Source: Lepidodermella squamata (lineage: Eukaryota; Gastrotricha). Taken from it: a stretch of DNA of 64,000 bases. Under the pieces are notes generated by a model, which did no database searches, was not told where the DNA came from, and saw only the letters and a list, made by a program, of their open reading frames with translations. Numbering within the stretch: position 1 is the first letter of the stretch; each line of letters opens with the position of its first letter. Both the position numbers and the translations under genes were made by a program. Positions 20,801 to 32,040 of this stretch are shown here, one piece after another. The stretch spans positions 558,001-622,000 of the forward strand of contig JBLDXI010000025.1 in assembly GCA_047495785.1 (NCBI GenBank), in the 5' to 3' direction.

Positions 20801-23324
20801 TTTAATCATCTTTAGCGGAATCGTCGCGTCCGAAGTGCCGAGGGCAATTTTTCATCTCCAAAACGTTGTCTCGTCAAAAATTAAGGCAATTAAAAAATTT
20901 CAACATTATATCACAGGTAAAAATTACTACTGACCCTGAGACGTTGCTGGCCGTGCGAACGCGGCGGAAGGCGGACGGCGCCGTCGAGCGGGCGTGGTTC
21001 GGCAGCGCCTGTTTCGAGCCAACAGCCTCGAGGCCGAACGACAACACGGCATCGGCGCGGCAGTTCGGACAGCAGAACTTCATTATCGTCTCGGCAGCAC
21101 TGAAATAATACAACATTATATATGTCTGAGTGAAAATTAAACGACGGCATCTTTATCAGATTTCAATGTGGTAAATTGTGCACAGTGAACCAATAATTAT
21201 GAAAAATGGGATGATTATTCAAAATTAATCCACAAAATTATTATAAATATTTTATTTTATTTTACTCGAAGTAGGTAGGTAATTCTTTTAGGGTGCATCC
21301 GTTACTAGAACCAAATTTTGAAAATTCTCGAAAATTCTGGCCGATAATAAATTTGGGAAATGAAGGGGGTGAAAATGAACACGGCGAGGATGGCGAGGCA
21401 GAGCTGGAACCTGATCGGCGTGAGCCTAGCCGAGGCAAAGAAACTATTATCAATTTTACGGCTAATGGCTAATCGGTTTCGCCAGGACCAATTTATTGCC
21501 AGAGGTGATTGCGTTGATTGAAGACGGTTACAAAAGGGCGAAAATCACTGGGACGAAGGAGATGATAATGGATTTCCTCGAAGAATCGTTCAAAAACCCG
21601 GCCATCTTTTTTCTCATCGACAAAAAAGCCGTCAAGTATCAATCGGAGAAGATGCGCAACGATAATCGCATGGTTAAAATCCCGTCTCAATATTTCCACG
21701 ACTTGACCGGAAATGCTTCGAAATACACGGCTGCAAAACGTGTAAAACTTTCTCGTATCCTATCGATTTACAACACGAATCTTCCTAGAAATCAATTCAG
21801 TTTTATGAATTTTGTGAAAATTTGAAATGAAAAACTCGATTTTCTTGATTGAAAGTCATTTGCTATTATTGCTCCAAAGAGTTTCGTTTCGACAAATTCT
21901 CGGGGCACATACGAACTCTATCCACGGTTCATATAAGCTGTAGTGAGATGGAGGGCTCAGGCAATGTTGACTAATTTTTCGAAGCATCTGAAGACGCGCA
22001 TCTGTTGAACCAGGCCAGTGTATGGTCGTCGGCCTGCCAACAAATTCGCATTTCGCCTCATTTTGCGTTATTAGACTTGGCGTTGTTGTCGGTGGAACTG
22101 CGGCCGAATTGACATCAGTCGAGCTACTACGTAGACTTCCGCAGACTTCCGCCGGGCCCTCTTCCAGCCTTCACGCCATAATTTTTTAAATATTCAATTT
22201 TTCCCCGTGTTCATACAGAGTTTTCGCGTTTGCAATTACCATGTACGACTATGCATTATCTCATATTTAACCCGCCTCACCTATTTCTACCAATCTCTCG
22301 CACCGTCCATCTCTCTTGCGTTCGAGAAATCGGAAAGGTGAAAAATCGGAAAAATTTCAAATATAAATTGGTTTTTCGTTTTCGATTGTTAGCTCGCAAG
22401 TTCACTTCATCGGGGAGGCCACGCATTATTACTACGCTATATAGCACTCAAGTGGGAGTGAATCATTTCTCAGATCATGGCTGTGTCGCGTTCTGACGGC
22501 GAGGACCAGGCCTGATACAGAAAATCACAATTTGAACGGAAATTTGTTGGATTTCTTTTAAGAAAATACTGAAAATCCACAAAACTCCAGAATGAATTTC
22601 CGCTAAAATGAATTTTCAGATCGAAGAAATTTCGAGAAATCGATCGCAAAAACTGGAAAATGGAATTGGCTAATTCTTTAATAATTCCGAATCAGCAGCT
22701 CTTCTTGTTAATTTTGAATTTTGAATTTTCAAATATTTCAGGTGCTAAAAAAGCCGTCAACTTCATGATTTCACCGAACCGTTTCAGGTTAACGTAGAGG
22801 CAATGGCGCGAAAATTCTGAATATTTCGCAAGATCTCAGATCTCACATCACAGAATGCAAGGAAAATGCAAAATTGTGATTAACATTTCAATTTTAAAAT
22901 TCAAAATTTTAAATTAAACTTAAAAACCCATTTTCCGAGCGAGATATTGTTCAACCACTTGTTCAACGAATTTCAATCTCGCCGTGCCATAAAAATTGTA
23001 ATACCAACTTGTCAACGGTCATTTAATTTGCTTTATTTTTTTACAAAAATGGGATTCAACATTTTCTTACCTGAAATCGTTGACGGTAGCGCCGATCGGG
23101 TGGAAGAAAGCCGACGCCAATTGCTGGCCATTCACGGCAGAAAACGCCTTGAACGACTCGACCGCAGTCAGACTGGTGTCGCGGCCTTTCTCGCAGCACC
23201 TGTCGCACGAGTACGTGAGGGTGGCCGAGGTGGAAGTCGTCGGCTGTTTTGTGCCATCGCCACTGCTGTTGATAACGATGCCTTGAAAAAACACCGACGG
23301 CTGTTCGTTAGCAGAAGTCGCCAT
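14814..23324 (-). CDS. Multi-zinc-finger protein with all-phase-2 exons
   Basis: Five exons on the - strand: 23324-23071, 21099-20935, 19699-19544, 17370-16792 and 15264-14814, giving 534 residues. Every intron is phase 2. Exons 1-4 each contain one Cx2C knuckle in a related setting: YSCDRC, FCCPNC, YKCKAC and HSCPKC, followed 11-18 residues later in exons 1-3 by an aromatic-hydrophobic block (SFKAF, SFGLEA, AFSIKA). Exons 4 and 5 also encode two C2HC fingers of matching spacing, C-x3-C-x12-H-x6-C and C-x2-C-x12-H-x6-C (RSHWAMMPVC and LSHLAQNPFC). Between them lie Ser-, Gln- and Lys-rich disordered stretches. There is no signal peptide, so a nuclear nucleic-acid-binding role is plausible but inferred. 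The exon 4 acceptor could equally be six bases upstream (17376), frame unchanged. Introns of 1.2-2.2 kb hold transposon debris, and further exons could be hidden there. Confidence 0.7.
15436..15673 (+). pseudogene. Helitron/PIF1-like helicase fragment
   Basis: Within the last intron of the zinc-finger gene and antisense to it. One frame reads GYGDGTCPVL, then after a frameshift another reads LTQLIDHVYHDL and TERCIFATCNVEIDELN, ending at a stop (15671-15673). This order matches the C-terminal part of Helitron Pif1-like helicases (iGdG block, then a 'wl.eraIlap.n..vd.iN' block). The fragment is short, frameshifted and without the Walker motifs, so it is a dead relic. Confidence 0.6.
16120..16395 (-). 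pseudogene. Ty1/copia RNase H C-terminal fragment
   Basis: On the - strand the frame reads STQAALCLANNSM, TKRSKRMVVKVHRIRD and, after a frameshift, KWWSTMLMAADIFTKAI and RVQFEYL before a stop at 16120-16122. This is the typical copia polyprotein end (tKHIdvryHfiRe ... MaADifTKal). It is truncated and frameshifted, hence inactive, and lies in an intron of the zinc-finger gene in sense orientation. Confidence 0.65.
17377..19543. other. Intron 3 of zinc-finger gene
   Basis: 2.2 kb intron. It contains anonymous short ORFs (for example 17623-17967 on +, 114 codons) for which I recognise no family. It may contain old transposon sequence; no Cx2C exon with flanking phase 2 splice sites was noticed. 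Confidence 0.4.
20243..20430 (+). pseudogene. Ty1/copia reverse transcriptase fragment
   Basis: The + strand reads YWVFKLKKN, then after a one-base shift near 20271 GEVIRYKMRLVANG, FGETFAPVVEATSLRVIL and KQYDFT before a TGA. This is the start of the copia RT domain (WvfK ... RyKaRLVAkG ... etFaPVv). It is truncated and broken, and antisense within an intron of the zinc-finger gene. It is opposite in orientation to the copia fragment at 16120-16395, so the two need not come from one insertion. Confidence 0.7.
21100..23070. other. Intron 1 of zinc-finger gene
   Basis: 2.0 kb intron. A + strand ORF at 21496-21825 (109 codons, Lys-rich) has no recognised domain. The remainder is AT-rich without clear structure. 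Confidence 0.4.
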
Positions 23325-24253
23325 TCAAATGATTACTCAACAAAATTCCATTTATTATCTATAAAAAAATCGAACAAATCAACGATTGTTTTGGCTGGAA
23401 AATCGTGTGCCAGAACACGTGGCGAAAAAAGACGAAAACAATGCGATGCCTTTCATTGATAATAAATGAAGCTACGAGTGATGCGCTATAACAAACATGG
23501 CCATCGTAAAATAGGCAAGTAATAAAACGCACGCGAAATGTGGGTCACGCACTCAAATAATACCAGCCGCCCTGTCGATAAATCATAACATGAGAGGTCG
23601 CCAAAAATTTGGCTCGAACTAGACTGAACTCAATGTTCGAAGTGGAATAAATGAACAAATTAAATCAAAAATTAAATTAATTAATTTCTGATTATGGAAA
23701 AATCACATAAAATGTGCTCCTCTCCCATTGAGGCTATATTAGCAGTGTTTTGCGGTTTATTTTGAGATGCGATGCGAGTTCAAAGTACGGAGCCAGAATC
23801 GATTTTTCACGATAATAAATTATTCAAATGTTTCAAACGGTACTTGAAAATTTCATGACGCGAAGATGTGCTGGTGATGCTGCTGCTGAAGATGCGAAAT
23901 TTCGTAATCGCATCTTAATTTTGTTGAATGCTTCAGGTATTTCACAGTAACCGAAACTATTGGTACGCTGATATGTTCACGTCATTAATTCTCGGTTTTT
24001 TCAAACTGAAATAGCAGATTTTTTCAGGTTAATCAACTATAATTGAATCAAAGGTATTTAACGGTTGTAATATTAAAGAAAAATATTGCGATATTCCCGA
24101 CCCACTCGAATTTAATAAAACTGATATTGGCAACAACTTGAACGCAATATCCGGCTGATAACATTTGTTCGTTGTTTTTTTCAGCTATTTTTCAGCCGAG
24201 ATGTCGGTCGAAGCCGCTCGTTTTCACTCCGAACAAATTGTTTTTCAAACAAA
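23325..24253. promoter_or_regulatory. Divergent intergenic promoter region
   Basis: 929 bp separate the starts of the - strand zinc-finger gene (23324) and the + strand lectin gene (24254), so both promoters must lie here or nearby. The sequence is AT-rich; I did not find a convincing TATA or initiator pair. Confidence 0.4.
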
Positions 24254-27200
24254 ATGAATTTTTCAATGATAATTTTCTGGATGCTGTGTAGCTGGCCTGG
24301 CACAGCTGCTGACAAAAATAAAGACGGCTCAGGTGGTGGTCCAGCTCCGGCTCCAGCTACTGGTCCAGCTCCTGGTCCAGGCCCTGGTCAATCCGGGAGC
24401 TGTATTCCGCCTTACATCCCGGCTAATAATTCATTGCCAGATCCTGTCGGATTCTGGCCTTTCAACAGGTAATCGATTTAGTCCATTCAGAACCAATCGA
24501 AAGGATTCTTTGAATTAGGCCAGTAAAAGCGCCCTAAATGTAATATATAAAGCCGTCTAAACATGTATAGGATATCTAAAGGCTAAATTATCGACCTAGT
24601 ATGGACCCAATTTAGGCCTAGACACTACCATAGGCCTAAACCGGCACGACTGGGTACCCGCAAATTAAAATTATTTTCCCAGCCATTTCGATTTTCTCTA
24701 AAAAATTCAAGAAATTAGTAACAATGCGTCCTTCAATCTTCAATCATCTTCAAGCTAATTTTCAATAAAAATTAAAATCTGAGAAAATAACTGAAATTAT
24801 TCACCGAAATGCATTTGGCACTTATCAATCGAACATTGAACTGCCTTCGTTTCTTCGATCTCAGATTTCTTTCAATTTTTCGTGTTATCTTTTCAATTGT
24901 TTAGCTTGAACTTGTAATCCTATTGTCGATTCTTGCAGGGCATATGGTTTGCGCGATTTGAGCTATTTCGGGCGAGACGCTGTGCTCAATGGCAGCGGCT
25001 TCAACTTCGCGTCATTCCTCCAAGGAAACGGCAAACGACCCGGAGAAGCGATCGAGCTCAAAGACAATTTGACCGTCACAGTATCGAACATATCCTTGGC
25101 AACACTTGACTCGTGGACGGTCTCCATCTTCGTGAGAATAACTGAAAATATGACGGGAACCATCGTGGACTGGAATGCGGTGAATGCCAGCAGCCGCGAG
25201 CAACCAATTCTGATCGCAAACAGCTCAATGCCATGGGAATTGCAGTTTCAGTCAGGCCAAGGCACGAACTTCACTGTAACCAACTGCTCGTTGCTTTCGT
25301 CTCAGATGTTCATCGCTGTAAGCTACAGTGCTTCAAATGGACAGTACCAGCTCTACTGCGGACAAAATGCTAGTTCGATGACGGGACCAGCAGTCAAGGC
25401 ACCGAACCAGGCTGTTCCGCAGTTTCGAATTTGCAGCGGGTAAGATAAGAGTTTCTAATTCCAAAATCAGACTGCGAAGTACGGTAAGAGGGGATGGGAG
25501 GGTTGAGTACCTCCACCTCGAGAGGTCCAGGTAAGAAAACCACAGGGGATCCTTTGTGTTCAGATGTGCTCGGGGCTGGGCCCAAGCGTATAACCAACTC
25601 GACATCCTCTTCATCCACTGAAATCAGACATTTCGCTTGAGGCTCTGGCGCTAATATCTGAGACTAAGATGCCGCTTCAATATGAATTTCTCTAGCTATA
25701 CCATATGGATTCTCATTTTGTAGGCAAGGTGGCAATTGGAATTGCAAAGTAGCCTGCCTGACGATTCACGCCAAAGCTTTGAACGCGACAGAGCTGCAGA
25801 CACTTCAGCAAAATTGCGGGAAATATTACAGTAATAAGCCGGTTGCATTATTCAAACCACTATAAATTTCAATCGATCTATTCTCGTTTAGATGCGATCG
25901 CTCCACCGTTGGTCGCAATACAACCCGACGAATCTCTGCTGCTGCTGCCCAAGTTCCCGGGATCTCAAAATATATCTGCAATTTTCAAGCCTGAGAATTC
26001 TTTCTATGCCGGCAAGAACTCATCGTCGAACCTCTGGTTACCGTCTGGGTCGGCTAAGGTGGATGTCCAGACCAATGAGCTGCTACCCAAAGCACCCGAG
26101 CAAACCTGCGTTAATGGATCGCTGTGGAACACCAGGGTAAATAGTGTTGAATTTCGAAATTGTTTTATCAAGAGATTTGCATGTAAAAACAGGCAATTAA
26201 CCCCGATACAGCGAACTGGAGAATTGAAGTTTCATTCGAGAAGATGAAGTCCGAATCCGTTAGCGGTGGTTTCGCGCTCTTCATCGTTGATAGGAATACT
26301 ACTCTGAATCCGACGGCCGATAAGCCCCTCACCTACTACGGCGTGGATCACAAGGCGTTCAAGGGTTTGGGTGTTTATCTGTCTCCGCATCCGAGTAGCA
26401 GTCTTTATCTCAATTATGCGCCTAATTCGTCTGTCTATGAGTTGACGACTCGGGAAAATCAAAATGAAGCTCCTGCCGGAAGCCTCTGGTCATTTTGTAA
26501 TTTATCGGCGATCAACGCTATGACAGAATCGACCTTAGTTTTGCAGTACAGCAATTCAGCAATCAACGCTTCACTCACGCAGCAGCAGGCTTCACCTTGG
26601 AATCCTGTCAGCATATCCTGCTTTGAAAACTTTAATTTACCAAGTATGGGTGATTTAATCAAATCTGGCCGTGCGATCATCGGATTTGGCGGCGAGACAG
26701 GCAACAAGTCGGATCCTGTTCGAATCAAAAGCGTCCGTTTCTTCGAGCTGCAGCCCGCCTTTCCGATATCCCAGTTATCATTCGACTGGTCATCCATGCC
26801 AAATTGGCGGTTTTTTACCCAGAATATATCGTCTATGCAAGGCTATCCTTTGAGGTTGATAGATTCAAAGAATGCCCAACCGAGAGAAGCCGCAATGTGG
26901 AACAACTTTACCCTTCCGTTGACACAAGATGTCGAGTTCCGTGTCAAGCTGCAATTCGCCGCGAAAGAAAACCCTTCGCCTGCAGCAAGAAGCGATGGAG
27001 TCGCAATATGGATGGTTAATCCGAATAGCACAAGCATTCAGCCACCTAAATGTACGATTGCCTTTTATTTCTGTAAAACCCTAGCCCATAGGAATCTCCT
27101 AACAAAATAATCTGCAAACCAAAATAATGTGCGAGTCTCATTGAGTTTGCTCTTCAAACAAGTTTATGTATGATTTACAGATGGTCCCGCAGTATCGACT

Positions 27201-29225
27201 TGCTATGGAACAAATCCTTACCTTCCGTCATTCCAAGGCTACGGTGTAATCTTGGGAATTAACTCTCGTCAAATTCAATTGAAATACCAGATGCGCCTGG
27301 ACGATGAGCTGAATCCATGTGTAATCGGAACCGACTTGGAGCAGTTTCCGCTTGGTACATGCAATCTGACCGATGCCAATATTGTGCGTAACAATGGCCT
27401 GCCAATTGAAGTGCGCATAAGAGCTGCGAACGGTACGATATCAGTCCAGATTTTGAACGGAACTGACTCGGACAAGCCGTTTGTTTGCTATCAAGATCAG
27501 CAGATTCCAGGCCTTGTTGCATTCGCGAATGGAGGCGTATTCGGAATCGGGGCTCGCATGACAGGACGCGATGGCATCTTGGACTTCGTCGACATTGGTT
27601 CGGTTACAGCCTATTCGAGCAGCCAAGTTGATCTGAGTTAGCTTTGAAACTCCATCCTTGTGAAATACAATATTTGTTCAATCAATGTAGCAAAAACCTA
27701 CTCGTTGCCAATTAAGCAAACGCCGCAGCCGATGAATTATGGTCTACCTAGTTTAAATGCGCCGATTTGGATGCACAACCTGTCGGCAATCGCTAGGAAT
27801 GGAACTCACATGTGTAAGTTAACCTCTAGCTATTTCGAACTTCGATAATTGAATGGCTCTTTTAAATTAGTTCATGCCTGGGACTACTACGGCTCGATGC
27901 CAACTTTGCATGGCTATTCTGCGCTGGGTTTCTCACAAAAGAATAAGTCTGATCCCCTACAATTCGGCGCCGCCCAAGTGGCCGATCCAACTATGACGCC
28001 TGGCAAATGTTGGCGCAATGAAATACGAGCGGATGGAATTAAATGGGAGAGCAAGAGCAAAGGCTTTGCGTTTCTCATCGTTGATAACGCTACAACAACT
28101 CTAAATGTGACATCATCAACCAAGTTGACCGATGTTATCTACGGAACCAATTCGTCTGCATTCCTTGGTTTAGCTGTAGTAGTGTTGCCGGAAACACGAA
28201 CTATATACGGGTTCTATTCGAAAGAGAAAACTAACTTTGACCCAACTAAAGCAGCATATAGCAGTGATGCAGTGTCCGGGTTCCTTAATTTGGTCGGGTC
28301 ATTCCATTTGGTCGTCCAATATAATGCTGACGATGAGATCAGTGTTTGGTATCACAGGCTGTATGACGATATCGCAATTCCACTCTTTTGCGATATGCCT
28401 GTTCCTGGTTTGAAGGCCATGATTTCCAACCCGAAGAATCTTGCTATAGGATACGGCTCATACTGCGAAACGGATTGCTTTTTCTTTACGATATCTTCGA
28501 ATTTCTTCGAATTTGACTGCCCTCAAGACTCCGGGCCGACATGCGTCCCACCTACAACAACAACAAAAACTACAACGACAACTCAATCTACGAGTTCTAC
28601 AAGCCGGGCAACTACTACAACGCAAGCAATGCCATACGCGTCGCTCGTTGAAACCGAGCTTCAATCCAATCAGCTATTCCTAAACGGGACCAACATCGAC
28701 CCTAGTGTCCTCGCTGATCCAACCAGTGACAAATACAAGCTGTTGGAGCGGCAGCTCATTGAGCAAATGCGAAATGTCTATCGAAAGACTGGTTTCACTG
28801 TTCCGGACTTGAACGTCACTAGCATTGTTTATCAGTAAGTTTGATCATAACTAGATTTTTTAAATGATAAATTTTCCAATACAAGGCAACAATCGAAAGC
28901 GTTTATTGCCACGTTCAGCAGTTTGGTGACTTCGCAGAAAGAGGTTTCGAAAGATGGCATTCAATCCTCCATCAATACCGCGATTGACAGTTTCAGCTTG
29001 GAGGACTTATTCATGTTCGGCAACTCAAAGCCCGGCGTCCGAGCTACTAACGTTGTTACGAGAAGTTCACCTAAAAGCGCCCAGTCAGACGCTGCATCGG
29101 CAACCTTCTTCGATGATATGTTCCGAACTGGGGTCATAATAGCGGTTGCCAATGTTCTGCTGGCTATCGTGCTCAGCTTCTGCCTGTGCTGCCGGCGCGC
29201 ACCTCGTAAAGTGGAACCACCTTGA
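24254..29225 (+). CDS. Type I membrane protein with LamG/L-type-lectin-like modules and SEA-like region
   Basis: Nine exons: 24254-24468, 24939-25439, 25724-25830, 25892-26136, 26193-27051, 27181-27636, 27691-27813, 27871-28834 and 28886-29225. Together they make a 1269-residue frame with matching phases (2,2,1,0,1,1,1,2). A signal peptide is followed by a Pro/Gly/Ala-rich linker. Exon 2 looks like a LamG/concanavalin-type module (SWTVSIFVRI). Exons 4-8 hold three repeats resembling L-type lectins: NWRIEVSFEKM ... GGFALFIVD ... FKGLGVYL; VEFRVKLQF ... GVAIWMVN ... FQGYGVIL; and a third with KGFAFLIVD ... FLGLAVVVL. A Thr-rich stalk (about 1062-1086), a SEA-like stretch (DPTSDKYKLLERQLIEQM) and one membrane helix (about 1238-1258, ending FCLCCRR) follow, with a 10-residue cytosolic tail. 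Many NxS/T sites. It probably binds sugars at the cell surface (inference). The exon 6 donor (27637) was chosen by phase. Confidence 0.75.
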
Positions 29226-29859
29226 AGGCTTCGGATTCCCGAATCATAACTGAAAATGGACAGTTCTAAAACTCAGCGCGTCGTCTCCGCTGCTGCAGGG
29301 ACCAATATCGCTAGTCATTTGTGCCTTTAAAATCACTAATCACGCTTTGCATAGATGATATACTTTGCTTTCAGTATTCAGCGTTAGCTATTTCCTTAAA
29401 ACGTTATATACCGGTGGACTTATTGTACTTATCTTTTTCATGCTTTCGATTATCGAAGGACAAGATTCCTTCATCAATATATACTTGGCGTTTCTCGTTG
29501 TAGCAGAACTGATACTCAAACCATTTTCAACCTTCTTCCTCCCATTTTCCAAGGTCGAATAGATGTAGATTTCATTAAAAAAATACATAAAAATCGACTG
29601 AAAAATGCTGGTTGCCTGAGCAAAGCAGCAGCCAATGTTATATACTGTATACAATCTAGCCCCGGCTTTTATCGCTAAATTTAAGTTTGATTCAATTTTA
29701 GCGGTGGCTATCGCTCGTGAAACGAGAGCGAGTCAGTGCTGGGGCGCAGGAACAAGGTTATTGTTCGTTATTCTCTAGTCGCTCTTGCTAGTCCTCTCCT
29801 ATATCAAAGCTTTACCGATATCAACAATTTTTCTAAGTGTGAACATGTGGTGAACTTTT

Positions 29860-29865
29860 AAATAA
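29860..29865 (+). promoter_or_regulatory. Possible poly(A) signal AATAAA (+ strand)
   Basis: AATAAA 635 bp after the lectin-like gene stop, the clearest + strand signal noticed in the convergent spacer. Confidence 0.3.
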
Positions 29866-29908
29866 ATCCTTGTAAATAACACCAATGGCTTGTATTCAGA
29901 GATCGCAG

Positions 29909-29914
29909 TTTATT
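29909..29914 (-). promoter_or_regulatory. Possible poly(A) signal of TASK channel gene
   Basis: TTTATT on + gives AATAAA on the - strand, about 330 bp after the channel stop at 30245. The two convergent transcripts would nearly meet here. Confidence 0.35.
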
Positions 29915-30244
29915 GTTCGCTTCGCAGTTGCATTTTTTATCCGAGATACAAAAAGGCTAAAATATAATGGACGGTAATATAATTCATGATTTCGTGTATA
30001 AACGATAGGCGCTACACTAGCATAGTATACGTCTAACGCTTCTGAAAAGAAAACGCGAAATCAATAGATGAATACAGTGAACAAGTAGAGATTAATTGGG
30101 CGGAGAACGACTCAAAAGGCGACACGCTATCCGACCGCAAAATCTCGTGAAATTTTACAAAGGCGGAATTGCGTACCGAGACCAGATTTTCGATGAGATC
30201 TCGGCGTAATTCGAATTTCTTGAGAGTGAAAGGACGAATTTCTA

Positions 30245-32040
30245 TCACAACTTGACGGCGGGCTGTCCCGAGTTCGGTTTGGCCTTACTCGAGGTCCGAG
30301 CCGAAGAATCGCCACTTCGCCGGCCGTGGGCGGTCGTTGAAGTGCTGATACTCGGCGCGCTCGTCTCGTCAGGCTGTGATAGCTGCGTATCGATGGTTAG
30401 CGGCCGAATCGGGCTTTGCAGCGCTGGGCTCGCATCCGGCTTTGAGCTGTTCAGCAGGTACGACCACCAGGCCCGTTCCTGGTGGCACGGACAGGTGCAT
30501 GCGTCCGATAGGTTCCTCTTTATCGGCGGATCCCGGCAATAAATCGCGTGGCGACAGTTCGGAATTATACAAACGCCCTGTCCTGGGTTGCATTTACCCG
30601 TTGGGGAAGTTACTGATGGGTTAGATCTCGCCTTAGCGATGTCTGGAGGCTTCTTCGTAGAGGGCGAGTTAGGAGTGGTCACCGTCTTAGAAGGCACATC
30701 ATTTTCGATTTTTTCATCTTTCTCCCCAGAACTCAGTGGCAAAATGGGCGAATGTGCTGCGGCGGCTAAGGACTGTCTCCTGTGAGTCTTTGTAGACTCT
30801 GAGTTTGGAAGGGTCCCATTCCCAGCAGCTGGCGAAGTTGGTTCCTTGTCCTCTGAAGTTTCAGCTAGAAGAGGTTGGGATTTGATGGTATTTGCCACGC
30901 GTGTCCAGCCGGAAGATCGCCGCGAGACCGGCGGGTGTGATACTGTGGATTGCTTGGTGAAGGGCACTTCGGTTGTGAGCATAGGGGTTTTGCTGGCTGA
31001 CTCCTGTTGATTGTAGGCTATCACATCCTGATAAAAGAAACAAAATCAATATTGAGCTACTTCAGCTACTTCTTCTACTTACGCCTTCAATTTTAACAGA
31101 AGTGAGCGCAGCGACAGCAGCCTCCATTTCATCACGCCTTTCGTCTTCTGTATTCACTGTCATGAATCGAAGCACCTGTGAAAAATAGATAGATTAGAGC
31201 ATTGAACCGAAGAACTTTTGTCTAATTGATTTAGACAGTAATCGAGTTTCTCTTCACCTTCCCCAACTTTAAGTTTATGAACATCTATAATTCCTGATCA
31301 GAGGGTTAACGTACCATAAGGTTCATGTTGGCCGACAGCACAGTAAGGCCGAACAGAATAAACATGAGCGTGAATACGACATACTCAGGCCGATGTTCCA
31401 GGTCCGACTCGCCAGACTGCAGCGGAACCAAGTCTCCAAAACCAACTGTTGTCAACGTGATGATACAGTAATACACGGCATTCCAGTAACCCCACGACTC
31501 ATAATGGTCGAAAACTGCGGCTGATATGAAAACTACCAGTAACGCTAGAGTCGTGTCTATTACTATGAGGTTAGTCTGCGAGACCTCGGCGTTTTTGAAT
31601 CGGAAGCACTTTTTGATGTTGGCCAGCAGAAACGTCGCGAAAACGTTTAACCGCTCTCCGATAGACTGGAACATGACTAGGCCGAGGGGAATGCCGATGA
31701 AAGCGTAGAACATCGTAAAAGCCTTCCCGCCGATCGTTCTCGGCGTCGAATGGCCGTAGCCTATCGTTGTCATGACAGTCACTGAGTAATAAAACGCGCC
31801 GGCAAATTTCCACTGACGGGCGTTGTGCGGTATCAGATGTTTGACTAGCACTGACATATTTCGAAAATCCTCCTCTGTGATGTTGTATTTGTTGACAAAG
31901 TGAGATTTGATGAGCATGAGACGACGCAGATCCTCGGCTTCATAGTCGGACTCAAGGGCGTCGAAAATAGCAGCACCAACCAGAAGAAACGTGAATATGC
32001 ACACGATGAGTGAGATCGTGCGGACGTTCTGCTTTTTCAT
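30245..32040 (-). CDS. TASK-type two-pore-domain potassium channel (KCNK3/9-like)
   Basis: Three exons on the - strand: 32040-31315, 31175-31083 and 31027-30245, both introns phase 0 (139 and 55 bp); 533 residues. The start MKKQNVRTISLIVC is the classic TASK N-terminus. Pore 1 is TTIGYGH (residues 91-97), with the histidine that acts as external proton sensor in TASK channels, and pore 2 is TTVGFGD (197-203). M1 is at about 8-28, followed by a long M1-P1 loop with NIT and NMS sites. The FDALESD and EDERRDE blocks are strongly conserved with vertebrate KCNK3. A long Ser/Pro-rich cytosolic tail (about 260 residues, exon 3) with a cysteine cluster (DACTCPCH) is lineage-specific. It should form a dimeric, acid-sensitive background potassium channel in the plasma membrane (family knowledge). 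Confidence 0.95.

Noticed and set aside
21496-21825. 109-codon Lys-rich + strand ORF
   Set aside because: No recognised domain; intronic; could be a transposon remnant but nothing supports a call.
30252-30785. Long + strand ORFs opposite the TASK channel tail
   Set aside because: They mirror the GC-rich coding exon on the - strand, have no domains, and the - strand frame is clearly real.
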